Made by a program: the position numbers and the translations under genes. Of a stretch of DNA of 64,000 bases, positions 16,717 to 24,849 are shown piece after piece (within the stretch, counting starts at the first letter, position 1; every line of letters starts with the position of its first letter). The notes below the pieces were generated by a model. The model had not been told where the DNA came from. It saw nothing but the letters and a program-made list of their open reading frames with translations, and made no database searches. The stretch is from Methanomassiliicoccales archaeon (lineage in GTDB: Archaea > Thermoplasmatota > Thermoplasmata > Methanomassiliicoccales > UBA472), in the NCBI GenBank assembly GCA_013415865.1, contig CP058896.1, positions 1,469,957-1,533,956 of the forward strand. Direction: 5' to 3'.

Positions 16717-17277
16717 TTGACCACGATAGAAATACGTTGGCATGGAAGAGGCGGCCAGGGCGTTGTTACTGCGAACGAGCTCTTGGCTGGTGCCGCGCTC
16801 AAGGAAGGTAAATACATCAAGGCCTTCCCTGAGTTCGGTCCTGAGCGCATGGGCGCCCCCATCAGGGCGTTCACAAGATTATCGGACACCCCGATCCAGG
16901 TCCATAGTCAGGTCTATTATCCCGATATGGTCGTCGTGATCGATCCCACGCTCTTGAAGCAAACAAGCATAATGGAGGGGTTGAAGGAAGAAGGGATGCT
17001 TGTGGCGAATTTCGCAGATGGGAAGGATAAACTGTCGAAGATTGTTGGAAAAGAAAAGAACGTTCATGCCGTCAATGCAACGGCGATCGCAATGGAAGAG
17101 ATCGGAAGGCCGACCACAAACACGGCCATGCTAGGGGCCGTCGTAAAGGTCCTAAACTATGTGCGCCTTGAATCTGTCCTAGAGGAGCTGGAGGCCAAGT
17201 TCTCGGGCAAGTTCTCAAAAGAGGTGGTGGCGAAGAACATCAAGGCGGTTCGGCGAGCCTATGAGGAGGTGGACTGA
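16717..17277 (+). CDS. porG: Pyruvate:ferredoxin oxidoreductase, gamma subunit
   Basis: Gamma subunit of the four-subunit 2-oxoacid:ferredoxin oxidoreductase, about 186 residues. The family opening EIRWHGRGGQGVVTANELLA and FPEFGPERMGAPI are present. The start is a TTG at 16717, chosen because GGTGG at 16706-16710 lies six bases upstream and the conserved sequence begins at once; upstream in-frame codons to 16621 look non-coding. First gene of porGDAB, overlapping porD by one base (TGATG). It works with the alpha and beta chains in the cytoplasm to make acetyl-CoA from pyruvate or the reverse. Confidence 0.93.
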   Translation: MTTIEIRWHGRGGQGVVTANELLAGAALKEGKYIKAFPEFGPERMGAPIRAFTRLSDTPIQVHSQVYYPDMVVVIDPTLLKQTSIMEGLKEEGMLVANFADGKDKLSKIVGKEKNVHAVNATAIAMEEIGRPTTNTAMLGAVVKVLNYVRLESVLEELEAKFSGKFSKEVVAKNIKAVRRAYEEVD

Positions 17278-17558
17278 TGTCTGAGAAGAGGTCCAAGGAG
17301 CTCCCACCAGGGGCGATGATCATCGAGGCAGGTAACGCCAGGAATTATGAGACAGGCAGCTGGAGGTCTTCAAGGCCGATCGTTGACAAGGAGAAGTGTA
17401 CGGATTGTCTGATCTGTTGGATCTATTGCCCTGACAACAGTATCATCGTCGAGGGTGAGAAGATGAAGGGGTTCAAGCTGACGCATTGCAAAGGATGCGG
17501 GATATGTGCTAACCAGTGCCCAGCTAAAGCAATAACGATGAAAGAGGAGGGAGCGTAA
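17277..17558 (+). CDS. porD: Pyruvate:ferredoxin oxidoreductase, delta (ferredoxin) subunit
   Basis: A 93-residue ferredoxin-like subunit with two [4Fe-4S] motifs: CTDCLICWIYCP and CKGCGICANQCP. It passes electrons from the TPP/cluster centre in PorB to external ferredoxin. It overlaps porG and porA by one base each, giving tight translational coupling in porGDAB. Confidence 0.95.
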   Translation: MSEKRSKELPPGAMIIEAGNARNYETGSWRSSRPIVDKEKCTDCLICWIYCPDNSIIVEGEKMKGFKLTHCKGCGICANQCPAKAITMKEEGA

Positions 17559-18721
17559 TGGCAGAGCAACTTGTATGCAACGGCGACCAGGCGATAGCGT
17601 ATTCATGGAAACAGGTCAACCCTGACGTCGTGGCGGCCTATCCAATAACGCCCCAGACGATAATCGTCGAAAATTTTTCGGAGTTCGTCGCGAATGGCGA
17701 GGTCAGTACAGAATATGTCTGTGCTGAATCAGAACATAGTGCGATGTCGATATGCATCGGCTCTTCGGCAGCGGGGGCCAGGGTCGCCACTGCGACCGCC
17801 TCAGCAGGGCTTGCTTTCATGTGGGAGGTACTTTGGATAGCATCTGCTATGAGGTTGCCGATAGTGATGTCTGTTGCGAACAGGGCCCTCAGCGGTCCGA
17901 TTAACATCCATTGCGACCATTCTGATGCCATGGGCGCTAGAGATGCAGGGTGGGTCCAGTTGTTCGGAGAAAATGTCCAAGAGGCCTATGATGACTCTTT
18001 GATGTCTTTCAAGATAGCAGAGAACATGAAGGTCAGGCTCCCCGTCATGAACTGCATCGATGGGTTCATTATAACACATGCGCTCGAGAAGTTCCTTCCG
18101 ATGGAGGATGATGAGGTCAAGAGATATGTTGGAGAGTTCAAACCGATCAGGCCATTACTGGATTGGAAGAACCCGACCACATACGGACCGTTCACTGGTA
18201 CGGACTATTACTTCGAGCACAAATATCAGATCGTCGAGGCCATGAGAGAGGCGAAAAACGTCGTAAAGGACACCTTACAGGAGTTCGGGCGCCTCACTGG
18301 TAGGAAGTATGACATGATAGAGGGTTATCATCTAGAGGATGCTGATTATGTGGTAATGGCGATAGGCTCCACAGCTGGGACCTTGAGGTATGTTGTCGAC
18401 CAATTGCGGGCAGAAGGGAAAAAGGTCGGGTCTCTAAAATTACGTCTGTTCCGCCCGTTCCCATCGGCCGAGGTCGCCAAGGCTCTTGAGGGCAAGAAGG
18501 CGGTGGCTATCATGGACAGGGCGATCAGCATGGGCTCTACTGGACCGATGTTCCCGGAGGTCTGCGCGTCGCTCTACAACTCTAAGGACAGGCCTAGGCT
18601 TTGCAACTACATCTACGGCCTGGGAGGAAGGGATGTGAGGCCACAGGAGCTTGCTGGCGTCTTCGATCAGTTGATAAATGGCACGTGTAAGGAAATGAAC
18701 TTCATGGGGGTGCGGATATGA
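17558..18721 (+). CDS. porA: Pyruvate:ferredoxin oxidoreductase, alpha subunit
   Basis: A 387-residue alpha chain. Conserved features are AAYPITPQTIIVE (pyrimidine-binding domain), ESEHSAMSICIGSSAAGARV, and the C-terminal LRLFRPFPSAEV with MDRAISMGSTGP. With PorB it forms the TPP-dependent active site that cleaves pyruvate to acetyl-CoA and CO2, or fixes CO2. The sequence matches the pyruvate subgroup (PorA) better than ketoisovalerate or oxoglutarate enzymes. It overlaps porB by four bases. Confidence 0.94.
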   Translation: MAEQLVCNGDQAIAYSWKQVNPDVVAAYPITPQTIIVENFSEFVANGEVSTEYVCAESEHSAMSICIGSSAAGARVATATASAGLAFMWEVLWIASAMRLPIVMSVANRALSGPINIHCDHSDAMGARDAGWVQLFGENVQEAYDDSLMSFKIAENMKVRLPVMNCIDGFIITHALEKFLPMEDDEVKRYVGEFKPIRPLLDWKNPTTYGPFTGTDYYFEHKYQIVEAMREAKNVVKDTLQEFGRLTGRKYDMIEGYHLEDADYVVMAIGSTAGTLRYVVDQLRAEGKKVGSLKLRLFRPFPSAEVAKALEGKKAVAIMDRAISMGSTGPMFPEVCASLYNSKDRPRLCNYIYGLGGRDVRPQELAGVFDQLINGTCKEMNFMGVRI

Positions 18722-19662
18722 GCGTCTCATTGAAAGAGCTCTCGAAATTGGAACCCAGGTATACCGAGGGTCACAGACTTTGCGCCGGATGCGCAGAGCC
18801 GATCATCGCACGACAGGTGCTTATGGCGACCAACAAGCCCATCGTCGTGTCGAATGCGACCGGATGCTTCGAGGTATCGTCAACGGTCTATCCATTCACG
18901 TCTTGGACAGTTCCTTGGATACATAGCGCCTTCGAGAACGCAGCCCCCACAATAACAGGCGTGGAGTCCGCATACGTAGCATTGAAGAGGAAAGGAAAGA
19001 TAACCGATGACATACGCTTCGTGTCGTTCGGTGGGGACGGTGCTACCTACGATATCGGTTTTCAGGCGCTGTCAGGGGCGATAGAGAGAGGGCACAGGTT
19101 CATGTACGTTTGCCTGAACAACGAAGCATATATGAACACCGGCATCCAGAGATCAGGTGCTACTGGAAGGGGGGCCCAGACGACAACCTGCCCTGCGGGC
19201 TCCTGCATTCCAGGGAAGAGGGAGTACCCGAAAGACCTGACAAGGATCGTCATAGCTCATGACATCCCGTACGCGGCCCAAGCATCCCCCCATAATTATA
19301 GGGACCTTATGGAGAAGGCGAGAAAAGGTTTCGATGCAAATGGACCAGCGTTCCTCAACGTCATCGCCCCTTGCCCGAGAGGCTGGAGACACGATTCATC
19401 CAAGACCGTGGAGATGGCAAAGCTCGCTGTCGAGACGTGCGTCTGGCCATTATATGAATATGAGAATGGGAAATATTCATTGACGGGTGAGAGCAAGAGG
19501 ATAGCGGAGGGAGCGAAGGAGAAGAGGCCCGTCTCAGACTGGCTCAAGGCGCAGGGAAGATTTGGGCACCTCATGAAACCTCAATGGTCGTCCATCGCGG
19601 AAGAGATACAACACAACATCGACAAGAGATGGAACGAATTGTTGAAGCTATGCCAGATCTAA
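18718..19662 (+). CDS. porB: Pyruvate:ferredoxin oxidoreductase, beta subunit (TPP-binding)
   Basis: A 314-residue beta chain carrying thiamine diphosphate and a [4Fe-4S] cluster. Cluster cysteines appear in HRLCAGCAEP and later at TTCPAGSC. The TPP motif is GGDGATYDIGFQALSGA...LNNEAY, followed by the PorB marker NTGIQRSGATGRGAQT. It ends the porGDAB operon. A T-rich stretch follows at 19680-19692 before the convergent radical SAM gene. Confidence 0.95.
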   Translation: MSVSLKELSKLEPRYTEGHRLCAGCAEPIIARQVLMATNKPIVVSNATGCFEVSSTVYPFTSWTVPWIHSAFENAAPTITGVESAYVALKRKGKITDDIRFVSFGGDGATYDIGFQALSGAIERGHRFMYVCLNNEAYMNTGIQRSGATGRGAQTTTCPAGSCIPGKREYPKDLTRIVIAHDIPYAAQASPHNYRDLMEKARKGFDANGPAFLNVIAPCPRGWRHDSSKTVEMAKLAVETCVWPLYEYENGKYSLTGESKRIAEGAKEKRPVSDWLKAQGRFGHLMKPQWSSIAEEIQHNIDKRWNELLKLCQI

Positions 19663-19698
19663 ACCATTTATCAAACATTCTTTTATTATTCTTGAATA

Positions 19699-20409
19699 TC
19701 AATCGATATCATCATCGAAGATCGTCCTTACTTTGAAGGACCTGAAATATCTGGAAAGATCTATGATATCCCTTTTGGTCAGGTCCTGACCTTCGATCTT
19801 GATCGGAGTGGACAGATACACCATCTCCACACCGATATCCTCACATGTCCTTGCGATCTCCTCTGCCTGATACATGTTCGCCTGTACAAAAGTGACCTGG
19901 ACCCGTATATCGCACCTGTTCTCTGCCTTGACCTTTATTGCCCCTTTGACGATATCATCGAACCTGATGGAGCTGTGGGGCCTGTTCATCAAATAGAAAC
20001 CTTTTTCATCGGACGCATCTAGCTTGACGATAACGACATCAAAGTCCTCGAGCTCGTCCATGACATCTTTTCTTTGCAACATCGAGCCGTTCGTGATGAC
20101 GCATATCGGGACATCGGTCAATGCCCGCAATGATCTGGCCATCATACCTAGGTTCCTTGCTAAAAAAGGCTCACCAGTCCCACGGATCTCGACCGCGTCG
20201 ACATCTTCTTCATTCAAGATCTCTCTGGCCTCTTCGACGACCTGTTTCTCGTCTACGAACCTGCAACGGTCCGTGATCATCATCCCACCATGTCCCAACC
20301 TACAATAGACGCACTTAAGGTTACAGACCTTGGGCTGCCTACATATCGGGTCCACACCTAAGGCAGCACCTACACGCCAAGACCTGATCGGACCATAAAC
20401 TGACTTCAT
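19699..20409 (-). CDS. Radical SAM protein, COG0731-like
   Basis: A 236-residue radical SAM enzyme. It opens with MKSVYGPIRSWRVG and DPICRQPKVCNLKCVYCRLG, giving the CxxxCxxC cluster motif. The SAM-binding region ELRGTGEP-like segment reads AVEIRGTGEPFLA. It resembles the group related to TYW1 but is much shorter than wyosine synthase and lacks a flavodoxin or extra cluster domain, so its substrate is unknown. The ATG at 20409 overlaps the stop of a short upstream frame by four bases. It converges on porB. Confidence 0.85.
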   Translation of the reverse strand: MKSVYGPIRSWRVGAALGVDPICRQPKVCNLKCVYCRLGHGGMMITDRCRFVDEKQVVEEAREILNEEDVDAVEIRGTGEPFLARNLGMMARSLRALTDVPICVITNGSMLQRKDVMDELEDFDVVIVKLDASDEKGFYLMNRPHSSIRFDDIVKGAIKVKAENRCDIRVQVTFVQANMYQAEEIARTCEDIGVEMVYLSTPIKIEGQDLTKRDIIDLSRYFRSFKVRTIFDDDID

Positions 20410-20486
20410 CCCCTCACCATCTCAATGATATTTTCTGAGGGCACCAGTCCACAAGTGATCCCTATCACCGGTCGCTCAAACGGCAT
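20406..20486 (-). CDS. Possible 26-codon leader frame before the radical SAM gene
   Basis: A short frame starts at 20486 about 30-40 bp after a TATA-like box (20521-20528). It reads MPFERPVIGITCG and on, and its TGA overlaps the radical SAM ATG. The overlap suggests translational coupling or a leaderless mini-gene. PVIGIT resembles the start of glutamine amidotransferase-like proteins, but nothing else of such a gene remains. Low confidence. Confidence 0.25.
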   Translation of the reverse strand: MPFERPVIGITCGLVPSENIIEMVRG

Positions 20487-20595
20487 CACATGATCGTCGG
20501 GAATAGGGCAACGCCTCAAGCATATACCTTTCGCAGCTCGACCAATAAGAAATGTGATAAAAGGTCGCTGGTCGAGCGTGTATGGTCGCATTTCA

Positions 20596-20826
20596 TCATG
20601 CTGGTTCTTGCGACGATTGTCCTAGCATCTCTTCCCAGAGCTTTATCGTTTCTTTCGCTTCCTCCTCATCGACGACCTGGATGGCGAAGCCGGCATGGAT
20701 TATAACATAGCTTCCCACCTTGGCATCCACCATCGATATGTTCGTCTCACGGATGACGCCCCCAAAATCTACCTGGGCGTTCTTCCCTTCAATTGAAACG
20801 ATCTTTCCAGGAACCGCTAAGCACAT
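20596..20826 (-). CDS. hypC: Hydrogenase maturation chaperone HypC
   Basis: A 76-residue HypC/HupF protein beginning MCLAVPGKI, with the essential Cys at position 2. It delivers the Fe(CN)2CO group with HypD to [NiFe]-hydrogenase large subunits. The ATG at 20826 has a GAGGT site eight bases upstream and follows nac by 11 bases, so an earlier TTG in frame is unlikely. No other hyp or hydrogenase gene lies in this window. Confidence 0.93.
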   Translation of the reverse strand: MCLAVPGKIVSIEGKNAQVDFGGVIRETNISMVDAKVGSYVIIHAGFAIQVVDEEEAKETIKLWEEMLGQSSQEPA

Positions 20827-20837
20827 GTTCTCAGACC

Positions 20838-21221
20838 TCAAGATGACATCAATTTTAATATGGCCTCGGCAGGCTGACCTTCAGCAGCTTTGAGCGCCTC
20901 GATGGCCCTCTCCCGCGAGCAACCGGTCTGTCCCATCACAAGCTCCACATCCTCCTCAGGGATCTCGGCCCTTTCGGGTTTTGCATCGACTATAGAACTC
21001 TTGGCCCTCTCATTAACCTCTCCGACGATCTGGAACGTCTTTTGTCCTTGCATGGTCATTATAGAGACCTGGGGATTCGAGATGACCATCTCAGAGCCTT
21101 TTCTTTTTATGACCACTTCTTCGACATCATTCAGCTCTTCGGCCGAAATCCCTAGGCGCTTCATCGCCTGCTTCATCTGCCTGGGGTTAACCCTTCCCAT
21201 TCCTGGCATCATGACGGTCAT
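20838..21221 (-). CDS. nac: Nascent polypeptide-associated complex protein
   Basis: Archaeal homodimeric NAC, 127 residues: a NAC beta-barrel domain (VEEVVIKRKGSEMVISNPQV, QTFQIVGE-like segment) and a C-terminal UBA domain (VELVMGQTGCSRERAIEALK). It binds at the ribosomal exit tunnel and shields new chains. A TATA box on this strand at 21239-21247 lies about 30 bp upstream of the ATG cluster (21221, 21212, 21209), consistent with a leaderless message and a start at any of the three. It is followed closely by hypC. Confidence 0.95.
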   Translation of the reverse strand: MTVMMPGMGRVNPRQMKQAMKRLGISAEELNDVEEVVIKRKGSEMVISNPQVSIMTMQGQKTFQIVGEVNERAKSSIVDAKPERAEIPEEDVELVMGQTGCSRERAIEALKAAEGQPAEAILKLMSS

Positions 21222-21320
21222 GGAGTGATTATTCCCAATATATATAGCATTTTCAAAGCACCACGTTGTACCGGAATAATAAAAATGAAACCGTTAAATG
21301 GTTTGAACCAAGGTAATCCC

Positions 21321-22664
21321 TTAAAGGGCCTGAAGATAACGGTCGATCTCCCAATCGGATACCCACTTCCTATAATCGTCCCATTCCTGCCCCTTGATGT
21401 ATAGGTAGTTGTTCATGATGTGGTCTCCAAGGCATTCTCTCATGACCTTGCTCTTGGCCAGGCACTCCAATGCCTCTCCAAGGTTCATAGGCAGGCTCTC
21501 GATGCCATACTTCTTTCTCTCATCCTTGCTCATATGGTAGATATCCTTCTCCACCGGTTCAGGAGGTTTAATATTGGACCTTATACCATCAAGGCCTGCA
21601 GCGAGCATGACGGCGAACTGCAGGTAGGGATTTCCTGCCGGGTCCGGGTTCCTGAGCTCGACCCTCGTCCTGCCGCCTCTACCGGCAGGTACGCGGACCA
21701 GAGCACTCCTATTCATATTGGCCCAGGATATATAGCAGGGAGCTTCGTATCCTGGGACCAGGCGCTTGTATGAATTGACATAGGAGGCCAGGATCGCACA
21801 GTTGTCCCTTGCGTGCGCCAGCAGTCCGCCGATGTATTTCATCGCTATGTTGCTAAGCCCGAACTCACCGTTCGGGTCATCGAAGGCGTTCTTTTCCTTT
21901 GACGCCAATGATTGATGTACGTGCATCCCCGACCCAGATATACCATATATCGGCTTGGGCATGAAGGTGGCATGCATTCCATACTGCATCGCTATCGTCT
22001 TAATACCATATTTCAGGGTCAGGACACGGTCTGCCATCGTCAGCGCATCCTGATACCTCATGTCGACCTCAACCTGTCCAGGTGCCACCTCGTGATGTGA
22101 TGCCTCCATCTCATACTGAAGTTCATCGAACATCAGCATGATGTGCTTCCTCGCCATCTCGCCCGCGTCCATAGGCATCAGATCGAAATAACCGCCAGTA
22201 TCCGCCGGTTTCCTTATGGCCTTTCCATTTTCATCCACGGGGAAAAGGAAGAACTCGAACTCTGGACCGACATTGAAATTATAGCCCATCTCTTTGACCT
22301 TTGCCACCATCTTCTCGAGGACCCATCTAGGGTCGCCTTTGAACCTGTTACCGCTGTGGTCAAAAATTGTGCACATGAACCTTGCGGTCTTCATGTTGTC
22401 ATCCATTGTCCATGGATATATCTGGAAAGAATCCAGTATCGGCTTTGCCCTCATATCCGATTCTTCTATCGTGGCATATCCAAGGATAGATGAGCCATCG
22501 ATGAAAACACCGTCATCGATGACGCTCTCGATCCTGCTGGTAGGGATCGTTACGCTTTTCACAGTTCCCAAAATATCGGAGAACTGCATCTCGATGAACT
22601 TTACGTTCTCTTTTTTTACCCTCGAGAGGATGTTCTCTTTCAATTCATACTCGTTTAGCGCCAT
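21321..22664 (-). CDS. glnA: Glutamine synthetase, type I-alpha
   Basis: A 447-residue glutamine synthetase that makes glutamine from glutamate, ammonia and ATP. Motifs in order are FIDGSSILGY, EFEFFLF, EVAPGQVEVDMRY, the histidine loop SGSGMHVHQS, and AGRGGRTRVELRNPDP. The YHMSKDERKKYGI segment is seen where GSI-beta enzymes have the adenylylation tyrosine, so this is the unmodified GSI-alpha form. A TATA-like element is at 22684-22697 (minus strand), 20-33 bp before the ATG, so the leader is very short or absent. Two direct repeats lie farther upstream. Confidence 0.97.
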   Translation of the reverse strand: MALNEYELKENILSRVKKENVKFIEMQFSDILGTVKSVTIPTSRIESVIDDGVFIDGSSILGYATIEESDMRAKPILDSFQIYPWTMDDNMKTARFMCTIFDHSGNRFKGDPRWVLEKMVAKVKEMGYNFNVGPEFEFFLFPVDENGKAIRKPADTGGYFDLMPMDAGEMARKHIMLMFDELQYEMEASHHEVAPGQVEVDMRYQDALTMADRVLTLKYGIKTIAMQYGMHATFMPKPIYGISGSGMHVHQSLASKEKNAFDDPNGEFGLSNIAMKYIGGLLAHARDNCAILASYVNSYKRLVPGYEAPCYISWANMNRSALVRVPAGRGGRTRVELRNPDPAGNPYLQFAVMLAAGLDGIRSNIKPPEPVEKDIYHMSKDERKKYGIESLPMNLGEALECLAKSKVMRECLGDHIMNNYLYIKGQEWDDYRKWVSDWEIDRYLQAL

Positions 22665-22683
22665 GAATGCATAGAAAAACAGA

Positions 22684-22697
22684 TTACTAAAAATACC
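22684..22697 (-). promoter_or_regulatory. glnA TATA box
   Basis: On the minus strand the sequence reads GGTATTTTTAGTAA and lies 20-33 bp upstream of the glnA ATG at 22664. It is the only well-placed TATA element here and sits between the ATG and the upstream direct repeats. Confidence 0.5.
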
Positions 22698-22713
22698 TTT
22701 GCATTCAATACAT

Positions 22714-22772
22714 TCATCTAATAATATTTTTAATAATGTACAATCATCTAATAAAATTTCATTATTATGTAC
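22714..22772. repeat. Imperfect 28-bp direct repeat upstream of glnA
   Basis: Two copies run 22714-22741 and 22745-22772, with a 31-bp period. Both begin CATCTAATAA, have an A/T core and end ATGTAC. Each has an internally near-symmetrical TAATAAT...ATTATTA-like core. They lie 50-108 bp upstream of glnA, before its TATA box, which suits an activator or a nitrogen-responsive regulator. The known NrpR operator (GGAA-N8-TTCC) is not present. Confidence 0.55.
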
Positions 22773-22808
22773 GAATAAAGCACCACCCCTTACAAAACGT
22801 CGGTGAGA

Positions 22809-24002
22809 TTAGACGTTTGTCTCGCTGAGCGCTCTCTTAACGTTCTCAAGGACATCCTCGACCTTTGCTCCGGATTCGATAGCGCCCGTCGCAAATGTGC
22901 TATTCCCCCCACCTTTACCTCCGAGAGGTTCCAAACATTTTTTAAGTATAATGTTTGCATCCTTGCCCGACCGTTTTCCAGACGCGATCACAATTGTCGT
23001 CCTCTCGCCCCTATCAAGAAGTATGCAGACCGACCTTCCGTCCTGCACCTTTTTCGTAGCTTCCTCGGATAATGTTCTTCTGTCGGCACCCCTTGATATC
23101 ATATGATATACTGGCACACCACCGATAATCTCTGGTTCAAGGTCCTCGACCGCTTGTTTAACATAGGACCTCAAAGCATCCTTTGCCATGGTCGCTTCAG
23201 TTCTAAGGTTCTCAAGGGCGCTCACCACGTCCTCTGGGCCAGATCCAAGGATGGCTGCAGACTTCAGTGCTATCGTCTTAAAGCTCAAGGCCTTTTGTAC
23301 CGCTATGGGACCTACATCGAACTCTATCTCGAAGTCACCTTGAGGTTTTGCCGAAACCAGCCTTTCAACGAGGAGCATCCCTATCTCAGAAGTGTTTTTA
23401 ACATGTATCCCAGAGCAAGCGGCGAGATCGACATCACCGATCCTTATCAGTCTGATCTTATCACCATATATCCTTTCCAACTTTACCCTGGCATCCAAGA
23501 CCTTCGGGTCGTCCCTGTTTACAATCTCCTCTTTGATGTTAAGACCTGACGCTATTGCACTGTTGACAAATTTTTCCGCTTCCGACACTATGTCCAGATT
23601 CAATTCTCCTCTCACTATGAGGCTCTTCTTCGCAGGAGTTATTGATATTTTGACGAGCTCAAGGTCAGGGACCAACCTGTTCAATGCCGAGAAAAGGAGA
23701 TGTTCACCGGTGTGCGCTCTCATCAGGTCCAATCGACGCTCCATGTCCACAGTGCCCTGCACCTCCTGACCGATTGTAAAAGCGTTGCCAGGCACCTTAT
23801 GCAAAACGACCCCGTCCTTCTGCCGCACCTCGACGACAGGGCATCCCTGGAGCATTCCGGAATCTGGGTCTTGACCGCCGCCACCAGGATAAAAGGCAGT
23901 CCTATCGAGTATGACAAGGTCGCCATCAACATCAATGACCTTTGCGAAGAATTGCGACGTGTAGGCCTCCTTCTCATAGACCTTCTCGGTGTGAGAGCTC
24001 AT
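22809..24002 (-). CDS. Alanyl-tRNA editing protein AlaX, long form with DHHA1 domain
   Basis: A 397-residue free-standing editing protein that removes Ser or Gly from mischarged tRNA-Ala. It has the N-terminal GGGGQDPDSG loop, the zinc/catalytic motifs HTGEHLLF and CSGIHV, and a C-terminal DHHA1-like domain ending in the glycine-rich LGGKGGGN segment. This is the AlaX-L layout, resembling the C half of AlaRS. The start at 24002 (MSSHTEK) is chosen because the conserved domain begins there; the longer frame to 24110 has poor composition. It is divergent from the Lrp gene. Confidence 0.9.
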   Translation of the reverse strand: MSSHTEKVYEKEAYTSQFFAKVIDVDGDLVILDRTAFYPGGGGQDPDSGMLQGCPVVEVRQKDGVVLHKVPGNAFTIGQEVQGTVDMERRLDLMRAHTGEHLLFSALNRLVPDLELVKISITPAKKSLIVRGELNLDIVSEAEKFVNSAIASGLNIKEEIVNRDDPKVLDARVKLERIYGDKIRLIRIGDVDLAACSGIHVKNTSEIGMLLVERLVSAKPQGDFEIEFDVGPIAVQKALSFKTIALKSAAILGSGPEDVVSALENLRTEATMAKDALRSYVKQAVEDLEPEIIGGVPVYHMISRGADRRTLSEEATKKVQDGRSVCILLDRGERTTIVIASGKRSGKDANIILKKCLEPLGGKGGGNSTFATGAIESGAKVEDVLENVKRALSETNV

Positions 24003-24162
24003 CGGACATTTGTATCCCGGAACATAATGAAAAATGATTCCATATCGTGGTGAGTTTATTAACTCAAACAAATAGATAAATGTATGACTAATCGATACCT
24101 CACAAGACATATATCTATCAATCTATTGCCTGTAAGGTGGGCCATAAGTTGGAGGGATACCA

Positions 24163-24636
24163 ATGATCGATGAACTGGACAAAAAGATAGTACAAGAGAT
24201 CTGTAAATCTAGCCAAGGTTCTTACAGGCAGATCGCGAAGCGCCTGGGAATACATCCGACAACATTGATCCAGAGGATCAAGCATTTAGAGGAACAGGGC
24301 GTCATAAAAGGATACAGGGCGAACGTTGACTATATGAAGCTGGGCTATGAGTTCATGGCCATTGTTCACATATATGTCGAGGGAGACCTGATGGAGGTCG
24401 AAAAGAAGGTCATGCAGCTATCGAACGTAGTTGCTGTGTTTGATGTGACCGGTGAATGCGACTCGATCGCATGGGTGGCTTGCAGGAGCAGAGAGGAGTT
24501 CAGCTCAGTTGTCAAGGGAATGTTGACCATCCCTGGTGTAAAGAAGACCAATACCTATGTCATCCTTAATATGATAAAGGACCCCTTCAAGTTCTTGCCA
24601 GATTTCTCAGAGACCGTCCATGACGGGTCTGATTGA
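24163..24636 (+). CDS. Lrp/AsnC-family transcription regulator
   Basis: A 157-residue protein with an N-terminal winged helix (LDKKIVQEICKSSQGSYRQI, then the recognition helix around HPTTLIQRIKHLE) and a C-terminal RAM ligand-binding domain (GYEFMAIVHIYVEG to PGVKKTNTYVILN). Members sense amino acids and control amino-acid metabolism. GGAGGG about ten bases before the ATG marks the start. glnA and its repeats lie 1.5 kb away; the link is only suggestive. A long inverted repeat follows the gene. Confidence 0.93.
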   Translation: MIDELDKKIVQEICKSSQGSYRQIAKRLGIHPTTLIQRIKHLEEQGVIKGYRANVDYMKLGYEFMAIVHIYVEGDLMEVEKKVMQLSNVVAVFDVTGECDSIAWVACRSREEFSSVVKGMLTIPGVKKTNTYVILNMIKDPFKFLPDFSETVHDGSD

Positions 24637-24686
24637 TATCGAGCAGTGGCGTTCCTCGGCACATTTACCGCTTTCCTGATGTCGAG

Positions 24687-24731
24687 TTGACAATAAGGTG
24701 TATTATAATGAAATATCTGACATATTGTCAA
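24687..24731. repeat. Inverted repeat TTGACAAT ... ATTGTCAA
   Basis: Perfect 8-bp arms at 24687-24694 and 24724-24731, separated by 29 bp that include TATTATAATG. It lies between the Lrp gene and aspS, 120-160 bp before aspS. It could be a paired operator or a structured 3' end of the lrp message. Confidence 0.4.
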
Positions 24732-24849
24732 ATAATATGCCGTACATTGAATTATATGCGCTCAATGTCGGGGCCAAGCTGGAAAAGGGTTTAATATCCT
24801 CTCTCCATTAGCTCGGCCCTACGAAACACAAAGCCCAGAGGCAATCGAT

